Shown here piece by piece: positions 1 to 5,295 of a stretch of 5,355 bases of DNA. The notes beneath the pieces are model-generated. The model was not told the DNA's origin. It ran no database searches and saw only the letters and a program-made list of their open reading frames with translations. Where the stretch lies: positions 1-5,355 of the forward strand of contig DAFR01000145.1 of the NCBI GenBank assembly GCA_002497965.1, given 5' to 3'. The stretch's first letter is position 1, and each line of letters starts with the position of its first letter. Both the position numbers and the translations under genes were made by a program. This stretch comes from Methanomicrobiaceae archaeon UBA436 (lineage in GTDB: Archaea > Halobacteriota > Methanomicrobia > Methanomicrobiales > Methanoculleaceae).

Positions 1-95
1 TGAGGGCATTGGATTGATGGCCTCCTTATCAACGCAACCCCTAACCCAAAACAATTAAGTGCCACCATGGCAGATTATGTAAGGTAAACCCCACC

Positions 96-168
96 GGGCC
101 CGTAGCATAGCTGGTGGTGCACCCGGCTGATAACCGGGAGGTCGTGCGTTCGAACCGCATCGGGCCCA
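96..168 (+). tRNA. tRNA-Ile (anticodon GAT)
   Basis: This is a complete cloverleaf of 73 bases that decodes the isoleucine codons AUC and AUU. The acceptor stem pairs 96-102 (GGGCCCG) with 161-167 (CGGGCCC) in seven Watson-Crick pairs, and A168 is the discriminator. The D stem pairs 105-108 with 117-120. The anticodon stem pairs 122-126 with 134-138 around the loop CTGATAA, with anticodon GAT at 129-131. The T stem pairs 144-148 with 156-160 around TTCGAAC, with one G-T pair at its base. CCA is not encoded, as in many archaeal tRNAs, so it would be added after transcription. No intron is seen. An AT-rich run at 47-58 could hold a weak TATA element about 40 bases upstream, but it is not a convincing one. 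Confidence 0.97.
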
Positions 169-206
169 CTGATCCTTATTTTACGTTGTTTACAGTGTTT
201 GTTTTA
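169..206 (+). terminator. possible T-rich terminator after tRNA-Ile
   Basis: Directly after the tRNA the composition drops from GC-rich to T-rich, with runs such as TTATTTTA (177-184) and GTTTGTTTT (197-205). Archaeal RNA polymerase can stop at oligo-T stretches without a hairpin, so these runs may end the tRNA transcript. This rests on composition and position alone. Confidence 0.35.
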
Positions 207-208
207 AC

Positions 209-264
209 GGTGGTGCACCCGGCTGATAGCCGGGAGGCTGGCCGCTCAGGTTATATCAGGTCAG
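209..264 (+). pseudogene. broken second copy of tRNA-Ile(GAT)
   Basis: Bases 209-237 match tRNA bases 113-141 at 28 of 29 positions, at a constant offset of 96. The match covers the end of the D loop, the 3' D stem, the whole anticodon arm and part of the variable loop; the one change is A133 to G229. The same ungapped register can be carried to the tRNA 3' end (238-264 against 142-168). There 11 of 27 bases are identical, 13 differ by a transition and only 3 by a transversion, so this part looks like a decayed remainder. Upstream of 209 there is no acceptor or 5' D stem, and the T stem would not pair, so the copy cannot make a tRNA. It may be a partial duplication or the scar of an element that integrated in the tRNA. 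The 209-237 match is certain; the decayed tail is probable. Confidence 0.75.
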
Positions 265-289
265 TTCTCCCCTCAACCGGTCTCGTCGG

Positions 290-315
290 GCGGTTTCGCC
301 GGCACATAAAACCGC
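290..315 (-). terminator. inverted repeat downstream of the permease, possible terminator
   Basis: GCGGTTT (290-296) is the reverse complement of AAACCGC (309-315), giving a 7-bp stem with a 12-base loop. It lies 32 bases beyond the stop codon of the minus-strand permease gene. An alternative smaller stem, GGCG (289-292) with CGCC (297-300), competes with it. No long U-tract follows in the transcript, so this may be a 3'-end hairpin rather than a true terminator. The rest of 265-346 shows nothing I recognise. Confidence 0.3.
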
Positions 316-346
316 GAATCTGCTCCATGGAACCCGATCGTCTCCC

Positions 347-1633
347 TCACCCCGTCCCTCCCGACCGCCGCCGGTAGACAAGGTGCTCAAGCCCGAGCAC
401 CGTGACGATACCAACCACAAACCCGTTTGCAAGCACCGGCCGGAGCACCGCAGGTAGACCCGCAACAGCCTCCGCCGGCAGGAATGCCACCAGCGTCCCG
501 AGCAGGAGGGGGATACCGACGATCAGCCCGCCATCAAACGTCTCCAGCGCCCCGCTCTCCTGGCCAAAGACCAGCCCTGCCGCAATCTGGGTGGCCATGA
601 CGTAGGCCAGGACGACGCCTATGACCGGGCCCGGTATACACTCCATGCAGCCGATAGCGCGCGGCGAGAACGCTATCAGCCCCAGCCCCACGGCCGCAGG
701 GACGAGCGCAAACCGCGAGGCGCAGCCCGTGGCCGCGATGACACCAGGACTCAGCGAGAAGTTCACCGGCCCTATAACCCCCATCAGCCCCGCAATGACG
801 TTGCCAAGACCGGTGACACCCACCCCCCGGTTAACCCGCTCGTCCATCCCCTCAGCCGCAAGAAGGCTGCCGACCGACTGGATCGACCCGAGATCGTTCG
901 TGGCAAGCGCCAGGTAACAGATCATAAAGGCCGCAAGCACCCCGGGATCGGGGATGGCAAGCGGTGCAGCCAGATCCCCGGGCAGAGCAAACAGCGCCGT
1001 ATCGGCAGGGAGAGCGGCGACGCCCCCGAAAAGAGCAATGTAGACCGCGGTGCCGAAGACGAGACCCCATACCGCCACCGTCGACCGCCAGAACCCCTCA
1101 AGAAGCCCGTGCGCCGCAAAGAGGGCGAGAGCAAACCCCGCGGCAAAGAGGAAGGCCGTTGTCGCCGTAGCCCCATCACCACCCTCCGTGACAAGACCCA
1201 GGATGACGGGTGCAAGGGTGAACGCAATGAGCATCAGGACGACCACTATCACACGCGGTGTGAAGAGCCTTTTGAGGTGCCCCACAAACCCCGTCAGCGC
1301 GATCGCGCTGAGCAAAAGCCCCCCGATCAGAAGCGAGGCGTTGATGGCGGCTGAACCCGCATCCTGGCTTGCCAGGATGCCGACAAGGAGCACCGTCGCC
1401 GGGCCGAGAACGATCGGGAGCCTGTGACCCATGTAGACCTGCACCACCAGCAGCACCGCGGCCAGGAGGAATAGCCTCTGCAGATATGGGATCGCCGCAC
1501 CCGCAGGCTCGAGGCCGGCCGCCACCCTCCCGGCGATCAGGATGACAGGGACGCTCACCACCAGCCACTGGAGCCCGTAGACCAGGAGCAGCCCCGGCCG
1601 CGGCCGCTCGTCAATACCGCAGGAAAACTCCAT
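347..1633 (-). CDS. NCS2-family nucleobase permease (xanthine/uracil permease-like), divergent
   Basis: This 428-residue integral membrane protein should be a cation-coupled importer of a purine, pyrimidine or related compound. Its length fits the nucleobase:cation symporter-2 family, and hydrophobic segments run almost end to end (about 12-14). Family features include the early QRLFLLAAVLLVVQ segment followed by GHRLPIVLGPAT (69-80). The GLGNVIAGLMGVIGP stretch (275-289), SPGVIAATGCASR (295-307) and a TM13-14-like end follow. The key residues are unusual: the TM8 position that normally carries Glu reads LALATNDLG (241-249), and the TM10 motif [Q/E/P]-N-x-G reads L-S-P-G (294-297). Substrate therefore cannot be assigned. 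The ATG at 1631-1633 has a ribosome binding site six bases upstream and a TATA box at a suitable distance. The gene is divergent from the ABC transporter operon. I am sure of the family but not of the substrate. Confidence 0.9.
   Translation of the reverse strand: MEFSCGIDERPRPGLLLVYGLQWLVVSVPVILIAGRVAAGLEPAGAAIPYLQRLFLLAAVLLVVQVYMGHRLPIVLGPATVLLVGILASQDAGSAAINASLLIGGLLLSAIALTGFVGHLKRLFTPRVIVVVLMLIAFTLAPVILGLVTEGGDGATATTAFLFAAGFALALFAAHGLLEGFWRSTVAVWGLVFGTAVYIALFGGVAALPADTALFALPGDLAAPLAIPDPGVLAAFMICYLALATNDLGSIQSVGSLLAAEGMDERVNRGVGVTGLGNVIAGLMGVIGPVNFSLSPGVIAATGCASRFALVPAAVGLGLIAFSPRAIGCMECIPGPVIGVVLAYVMATQIAAGLVFGQESGALETFDGGLIVGIPLLLGTLVAFLPAEAVAGLPAVLRPVLANGFVVGIVTVLGLEHLVYRRRSGGTG
1359..1380. 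repeat. perfect 10-bp inverted repeat inside the permease gene
   Basis: GCATCCTGGC (1359-1368) and GCCAGGATGC (1371-1380) are exact reverse complements separated by TT. The repeat falls in the permease codons for about residues 85-92 (ILASQDAG). As RNA it would form a 9-bp hairpin with a tetraloop. The symmetry is plain; any function is unknown. Confidence 0.85.
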
Positions 1634-1639
1634 TCACAA

Positions 1640-1646
1640 ACCCCCC
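1640..1646 (-). promoter_or_regulatory. ribosome binding site of the permease
   Basis: On the minus strand GGGGGGT lies six bases before the ATG at 1633. It can pair with the CCUCC anti-Shine-Dalgarno end of archaeal 16S rRNA with one G-U pair. This supports the chosen start. Confidence 0.6.
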
Positions 1647-1674
1647 GGTTCAAGGAGTATGTGGGCGCTCCCCC

Positions 1675-1682
1675 AAATATAG
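1675..1682 (-). promoter_or_regulatory. TATA box of the permease
   Basis: The minus strand reads CTATATTT here, the best TATA-like element before the permease, with a purine-rich GGAAGGG before it that could serve as the TFB recognition element. Transcription would start near 1650-1655, leaving a short leader of about 20 bases that includes the ribosome binding site. Confidence 0.6.
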
Positions 1683-1706
1683 CCCTTCCTCGACCCAAAA
1701 AGCCAG

Positions 1707-1714
1707 TTATTTTA
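1707..1714 (+). promoter_or_regulatory. alternative TATA-like element for the ABC operon
   Basis: TTATTTTA lies in an AT-rich patch within the divergent intergenic region. A start near 1737 would give a leader of about 58 bases that contains the GGAG ribosome binding site at 1782-1785. It competes with the element at 1751-1758, and the sequence cannot decide between them. Confidence 0.35.
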
Positions 1715-1750
1715 TGTCTCAGCCCGATAACGTTTCACACGATGCATCTA

Positions 1751-1758
1751 CTCTATAT
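1751..1758 (+). promoter_or_regulatory. TATA box of the ABC transporter operon
   Basis: CTCTATAT lies about 40 bases before the ATG at 1795, which predicts transcription from about 1780-1783 and a very short leader. It sits inside the codons that would be translated from the upstream ATG at 1714, which argues against that longer start. Confidence 0.5.
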
Positions 1759-1794
1759 CGCGGCCAGACAGCGGGTCCGCCGGAGATGGCGGCC

Positions 1795-2727
1795 ATGAAC
1801 GCCGTTGATGTCCGCGGGCTCTCGCGTTCGTTTGACGGCCGGGAGATCCTCCGCGGCGTCACCTTTTCCGTCGCTCACGGTGAGATCTTCGGCTACCTCG
1901 GCCCCAACGGCGCCGGGAAGACCACAACCATCCGGATCCTGCTCGGGCTCCTCACCCCCGGCGCCGGCGAGTGCCGGGTTCTCGGCCGCGACCTCGCCCT
2001 CGACGACGCTGCCCGCGCAAAGGTCGGCGTCCTCTTCGAGAACAACGGCCTTGCCGACCGGCTGAGCGCCGCAGACAACCTGGCCTACTACGCCGGGCTC
2101 TACGATCTCGACGACCCCCGCGACCGGATCGACGAACTCCTGGCGCTCGTAGACCTCGAGGACAGGCGAAACGACCCCGTCGGAACGTTCTCGACCGGCA
2201 TGAAACGAAGGCTCGGGATCGCCCGGGCAATCCTCCACCGGCCCGAGGTCGTCTTCCTAGACGAACCCTCGTCCGGGCTTGACCCCGGTGCGCAGCGGAT
2301 GGTCCGCGACCTCATAGTCGACCTCTCACAGCGCGAAGAGATGACCGTCTTCTTAAACTCCCACCACCTCGACGAGGTCCAGCGGATCTGCTCCACCGTC
2401 GCGATCCTGGCGGGCGGCAGGATCCGGGCGTTCGACTCGGTGAAGAACCTCACCGCCGCCTCCGGCCGCCCAGAGATGACGGTCGTCCTTGCCGACCCGG
2501 ACGACCGTGCCCGCGCCCGCGAAACCGCAATGGCGCTCCCTTACGTCAGCGGCTGCGAGGAGGATGGAGAGGTCCTGCGCTGCACCCTCACCGACCCCGG
2601 CGTCATCCCCGACCTCATCGCGGCGCTCGCCGCCGCAGGGTTCAGGCTCCTTGAGGTTCGCCGCTCTTCGCGGTCGCTTGAAGAGATCTACCTCGAAAAC
2701 GTCGGCCAGTCGGAGGGCGGCTCATGA
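1795..2727 (+). CDS. ABC transporter ATP-binding protein (ABC-2 exporter type)
   Basis: This 310-residue cytoplasmic ATPase should power export by the membrane protein encoded next. Walker A is GPNGAGKT (36-43), the signature is FSTGMKRR (132-139), Walker B is VVFLDEP (152-158), the D-loop is SGLD (160-163) and the switch histidine is H190. The Q-loop position reads LFENN, with Glu82 where many relatives have Gln. After about residue 210 comes a smaller domain ending in SLEEIYLENVG, the typical tail of NatA/DrrA/CcmA-like ATPases. I chose ATG 1795 because GGAG (1782-1785) lies nine bases before it and the conserved domain begins at once. An in-frame ATG at 1786 adds only three residues. The ATG at 1714 would add 27 unconserved residues over the promoter and has no ribosome binding site. 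The stop overlaps the next start. Substrate is unknown. Confidence 0.95.
   Translation: MNAVDVRGLSRSFDGREILRGVTFSVAHGEIFGYLGPNGAGKTTTIRILLGLLTPGAGECRVLGRDLALDDAARAKVGVLFENNGLADRLSAADNLAYYAGLYDLDDPRDRIDELLALVDLEDRRNDPVGTFSTGMKRRLGIARAILHRPEVVFLDEPSSGLDPGAQRMVRDLIVDLSQREEMTVFLNSHHLDEVQRICSTVAILAGGRIRAFDSVKNLTAASGRPEMTVVLADPDDRARARETAMALPYVSGCEEDGEVLRCTLTDPGVIPDLIAALAAAGFRLLEVRRSSRSLEEIYLENVGQSEGGS
2712..2717 (+). promoter_or_regulatory. ribosome binding site of the ABC membrane subunit
   Basis: GGAGGG lies six bases before the ATG at 2724, inside the last codons of the ATPase gene. With the ATGA overlap it indicates translational coupling of the two subunits. Confidence 0.7.
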
Positions 2728-3425
2728 GCACGTTTACCGTCATAGCCGGCCGGGAGATTCATATCGCGCTGCGAAACCGGGGCATCATCATCACCGCCCT
2801 CATCTTCGCCGCATGGTTCCCCGCCCTCTCGGCCGTCGGGATGGTGGCGGCTTCCGGCGAGGGCGCCGTTGCCGTCTCCGGCGTCGTTGTCGCGATCACC
2901 CTCCCCGTTGCCATCCTCATGGGCTACATCTTCTGCTCCGACGCCTTCCTCCGGGAGAAGCGGGACGGCAGCATCGAGACGCTCCTCTGCGCCCCCGTCT
3001 CGCTCCGGCACCTCTGGGCGGGAAAGACCGCCGGAGTCGCCATCCCGGCCTACCTGACAACCCTGCTCTCAGCCGTTTTGACGTTCGCGACGGCCTCAGC
3101 CATGCTGGAGGCTCCACCCAGCCTCGATCTCCTGCTCATCCCTCACATGCTGGTCGTCGTCCCGGTCTGGATCCTCACCGCCGCCGGGTTCGTCGGCGCC
3201 GCCCAGCTCGCCCTCGGGATGCGGGAGAACCAGATCCTTGGGTTCCTCTTCATATTCGGGTTCATTTTCCTTATCAGCGGGCTCCAGGGCATCATATCCG
3301 GAGGGGCGGAGATCTCGGCCGCGGCCGAAGCGGCTCTCGCGGCAGCAGGGGTTGCGCTCCTCGGTCTTGCCCGCTTCATCGCCGGCAAGGTATCAAAAGA
3401 GAGGATCGTTACGACGATCCCGTGA
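2724..3425 (+). CDS. ABC-2 type transporter membrane protein
   Basis: This 233-residue protein is the membrane half of the exporter. I see six hydrophobic segments, at about 20-43, 48-71, 102-126, 134-164, 171-192 and 198-221. Between the second and third lies the hallmark cytoplasmic stretch FLREKRDGSIETLLCAPVS (75-93) followed by LRHLWAGK. This is the ABC-2 pattern of a REKxxGTxExLLxxP element that contacts the ATPase. The length is typical for a six-segment half-transporter, so two copies would pair with two ATPases. Its ATG overlaps the ATPase TGA as ATGA. The gene ends 19 bases before the converging serS end. Substrate is unknown; nothing next to the operon points to one. Confidence 0.93.
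   Translation: MSTFTVIAGREIHIALRNRGIIITALIFAAWFPALSAVGMVAASGEGAVAVSGVVVAITLPVAILMGYIFCSDAFLREKRDGSIETLLCAPVSLRHLWAGKTAGVAIPAYLTTLLSAVLTFATASAMLEAPPSLDLLLIPHMLVVVPVWILTAAGFVGAAQLALGMRENQILGFLFIFGFIFLISGLQGIISGGAEISAAAEAALAAAGVALLGLARFIAGKVSKERIVTTIP
3403..3420 (+). repeat. hairpin at the end of the ABC membrane gene
   Basis: GGATCGT (3403-3409) and ACGATCC (3414-3420) are perfect reverse complements around the four bases TACG. The hairpin lies in the last codons of the membrane-protein gene, ending three bases before its stop codon. It may protect the mRNA end or aid termination together with the next hairpin. Confidence 0.55.
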
Positions 3426-3427
3426 AG

Positions 3428-3445
3428 GGAGGGGAAAGACCCTCC
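3428..3445. terminator. hairpin in the convergent gap between the ABC operon and serS
   Basis: GGAGGG (3428-3433) pairs with CCCTCC (3440-3445) around a six-base loop, with one more G-T pair outside. It nearly fills the 19-base gap and touches the serS stop codon. Both genes would transcribe it from opposite sides. No U-tract follows on either strand, so a termination role is inferred from place and symmetry only. Confidence 0.4.
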
Positions 3446-4722
3446 TACAGCGTCTCCTCGCCGTAGAGGTAGGGCCTCAGGGCCTCCGGCACCGTGACCG
3501 AGCCGTCCGGGTTCTGGTAGTTCTCCAGGATCGCCCGGATAGCCCGTGTTGTCGCTATCGCGGTGCTGTTCAGGGTGTGGAGATAGCGTTTCTTCGTGAA
3601 CTCAACAGGGTCGCGCACCTTGATGTTTAGCCGGACCGCCTGGTATGCCGTGCAGTTCGAGCACGATACCGCCTCGCGGTAGCGCTCCTCCCGCGGCATC
3701 CAGACCTCAAGGTCGTACTTCTTCGCGGCGACCGTCCCGATATCCCCTGTACATATCAGGACAACCCGGTAGGGCAGACCGAGCCGCTGGAAGACCTCCT
3801 CGGCGTTTGCTATCAGTTCCTCGTGAAGGTCCCAGGACTGTTCCGGGGTGGAGTAGATGAACTGCTCCACCTTGTGGAACTGGTGGACGCGAAACAGCCC
3901 CTTTGTATCGATCCCGTGCGCCCCGATCTCGCGCCGGAAACAGGGGCTGATACCTGCAAGCCTGAGCGGGAGGTCTTTCTCCTCGAAGATCTCATCGCTG
4001 TAGATCGCGGCCATGGGATGCTCGCTCGTCGCGATCAGGTACTCATCCTCGCCGTCGATCTTATACATCACGTTCTCAAAGTCCGCAAGGTCAGTCACCC
4101 CCTCGTATGAGGCCCGGTTCATCATGTAGGGCGGGATGATCGGGGTGTAGCCGCGCCTGATGAGGAGATCCATCGCGAACCGCTGGAGAGCCATATCGAG
4201 CAGGGCAAGCCTGCCTTTCAGGAAGTAGAACCCCGCACCCGCGATCTTTGCTGCGCGTTCGAAGTCCGCCCAATCATGCTCGACGGCAAGTACCCCGTGG
4301 TTCACCAGGTCAAACTCCGGAACTTTCGGCTCCCCCCAGCGCCGGATCTCGACGTTCCCGGTCTCGTCACTCCCGATCGGCACGCTCTCGTGGAGGATGT
4401 TCGGGAGGCGCATCAGCCGGTAGCGCACCGCTTCGGAGAGGCGGCCGCGCTCGGCCTCGGCCTCCCTGATCCGCTCCGGCAGACCCGCCGCCTCGGAGAG
4501 GAGCGGCGATATATCCTCCCCGGCCTTCCTTGCCCGGCTGATCTCTCGTGAGACAACGTTCCTGCGGTTGCGCAGGTTCCCGATCTCCACCGTGAGTTCA
4601 CGGACCCGCCGGTCCATCTCCAGCACCTCGTCAACCCAGGGCAGTTTATCGGTATCCCCTCTCTTCATGAGGTCGGCCCTGACGATCTCGGGGTGTTCGC
4701 GAACGAACTTCAGATCAAGCAT
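3445..4722 (-). CDS. serS: seryl-tRNA synthetase
   Basis: This 425-residue class II synthetase attaches serine to tRNA-Ser in the cytoplasm. The N-terminal part (about 1-110) opens MLDLKFVREHPEIV and has the long helical coiled coil that grips the tRNA-Ser variable arm. The catalytic part shows motif 1 around GYTPIIPPYMM (191-201) and the serine-site TSE (232-234). Motif 2 has FRRE (262-265) followed by HQFHKVEQF (280-288). SCSNCTAYQA (353-362) follows, then motif 3 LNSTAIATTRAIRAILENYQ (384-403). Motif 3 has the ATTR form of archaeal and eukaryal enzymes rather than the bacterial AVGR form. This is the common SerRS, not the rare zinc-dependent type of some methanogens. The length is normal and no catalytic motif is broken. 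The ATG at 4722 is supported by the conserved N-terminus; only a weak GAGAG lies upstream, consistent with a very short leader. Confidence 0.98.
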   Translation of the reverse strand: MLDLKFVREHPEIVRADLMKRGDTDKLPWVDEVLEMDRRVRELTVEIGNLRNRRNVVSREISRARKAGEDISPLLSEAAGLPERIREAEAERGRLSEAVRYRLMRLPNILHESVPIGSDETGNVEIRRWGEPKVPEFDLVNHGVLAVEHDWADFERAAKIAGAGFYFLKGRLALLDMALQRFAMDLLIRRGYTPIIPPYMMNRASYEGVTDLADFENVMYKIDGEDEYLIATSEHPMAAIYSDEIFEEKDLPLRLAGISPCFRREIGAHGIDTKGLFRVHQFHKVEQFIYSTPEQSWDLHEELIANAEEVFQRLGLPYRVVLICTGDIGTVAAKKYDLEVWMPREERYREAVSCSNCTAYQAVRLNIKVRDPVEFTKKRYLHTLNSTAIATTRAIRAILENYQNPDGSVTVPEALRPYLYGEETL

Positions 4723-4754
4723 ATTCTTTCTCTCTACTTACTTCGGCATGACGG

Positions 4755-4760
4755 TATATG
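4755..4760 (-). promoter_or_regulatory. TATA box of serS
   Basis: The minus strand reads CATATA here, 33-38 bases before the serS ATG. Transcription would begin around 4730, giving a leader of ten bases or so. The ATG at 4758 on the plus strand is just the complement of this element. Confidence 0.5.
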
Positions 4761-4800
4761 GTCATGTTGCACATCAACGCCGGCCGCTCCGAAACCAACT

Positions 4801-4808
4801 CTTATAAT
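4801..4808 (+). promoter_or_regulatory. TATA box of the small membrane protein gene
   Basis: CTTATAAT is centred about 28 bases before the ATG at 4833, so the transcript should start at or within a few bases of that ATG. The GAAACCAA stretch just before it could be the TFB recognition element. No ribosome binding site is present, in keeping with a leaderless mRNA. Confidence 0.6.
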
Positions 4809-4832
4809 CATCCGGCGGATCAATCCATAATC

Positions 4833-5285
4833 ATGGACAGGAACCAGAAGATCGTTCTGGTGGCCGGCGGCCTCATAACGCTCGCGCTCTTATTCATCGA
4901 CTACTTCGTAGCCCTGATCGCGCTGGTCTGCCTGCTCACCCTGCTGATGAGCATCCATATCATGGGGGAGACCGCAGACTTCCCGCTTGTCACCGCAGAC
5001 CTATCAGAAGACGCCCGCAGGATCATCCTCACCAACACCGGCACCGCCGTGGCGAACAACATCCATCTCGCCCTGGTCCCCCTGAATATCGAGTTTGATC
5101 ACCCTTCGCTCGGCCCTGACGAGAGGTCAAGTCTCGAACTTGAGTCGATGGTCTCAGAAGCAAAAGCGGTCGTCACGTACGAGAACGCCGGGGGAGAGCG
5201 GTTCCAGCGCTCCTACCCGCTTACGGCGCTCCGTGCCGGACACGACCCTACTGAACCCATGTTCCCGGTCTTCGGAAAACGCTGA
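4833..5285 (+). CDS. hypothetical membrane-anchored protein with a C-terminal beta-rich domain
   Basis: I do not recognise a named family. The 150-residue protein has two close hydrophobic segments (about 7-22 and 25-44) joined by a short turn with FIDYF, then a soluble domain of about 105 residues. This domain contains ILTNTGTAVANNIHLALVP (65-83), LGPDERSSLELE (93-104) and AVVTYENAGGERFQRSYPL (112-130). That pattern of alternating strands resembles the Ig-like/CARDB-type beta sandwiches of archaeal surface and membrane proteins, which is inference only. Two segments would place both ends on one side of the membrane. I chose ATG 4833 because it follows a TATA box at leaderless spacing. The in-frame ATG at 4758 falls within the serS promoter and adds polar residues before the first membrane segment. 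It is divergent from serS and converges on the next gene. Confidence 0.8.
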   Translation: MDRNQKIVLVAGGLITLALLFIDYFVALIALVCLLTLLMSIHIMGETADFPLVTADLSEDARRIILTNTGTAVANNIHLALVPLNIEFDHPSLGPDERSSLELESMVSEAKAVVTYENAGGERFQRSYPLTALRAGHDPTEPMFPVFGKR

Positions 5286-5295
5286 GACGCTCTCA
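5283..5295. repeat. small inverted repeat covering two facing stop codons
   Basis: TGAGA (5283-5287) and TCTCA (5291-5295) are exact reverse complements around CGC. The left arm begins with the stop codon of the plus-strand gene and the right arm ends with the stop codon of the minus-strand gene. It is too short to call a terminator. Confidence 0.4.

Noticed and set aside
2..24. Imperfect hairpin GAGG...CCTC at the left edge
   Set aside because: The stem has a G-G mismatch and no U-tract, and the gene it might terminate is not in the window.
61..70. GCCACCATGG, identical to the eukaryotic Kozak consensus
   Set aside because: The ATG opens no meaningful frame and the surroundings are archaeal, so the match is a coincidence.
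250..257. TATA-like GTTATATC after the broken tRNA copy
   Set aside because: No gene starts at a suitable distance on either strand, and the bases are accounted for by the decayed tRNA tail.
114..377. Open frame of 87 codons across the tRNA and its broken copy
   Set aside because: It runs through the tRNA gene, and its internal repeat (VHPADNRE, VHPADSRE) is simply the tRNA duplication read as protein.
1714..1794. Longer N-terminus for the ABC ATPase from ATG 1714
   Set aside because: No ribosome binding site precedes 1714, the extra 27 residues do not resemble the ABC domain, and the stretch contains the TATA-like element at 1751-1758. The start at 1795 has GGAG at good spacing.
3315..3328. 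14-bp palindrome TCGGCCGCGGCCGA in the ABC membrane gene, and a similar 12-bp one at 1595-1606 in the permease
   Set aside because: Both are made only of GC-rich Ala, Pro, Arg or Gly codons. Such symmetry is expected from codon bias in this genome.
2489..3466. Long plus-strand open frame of 325 codons overlapping both ABC genes
   Set aside because: It is the out-of-frame shadow of the GC-rich ABC genes. Its translation is rich in Arg, Pro and Ser with no domain, while both real genes in this stretch have intact motifs.
4758..4832. Longer N-terminus for the small membrane protein from ATG 4758
   Set aside because: This ATG is the complement of the serS TATA box, and the added residues cover the gene's own TATA box at 4801-4808.
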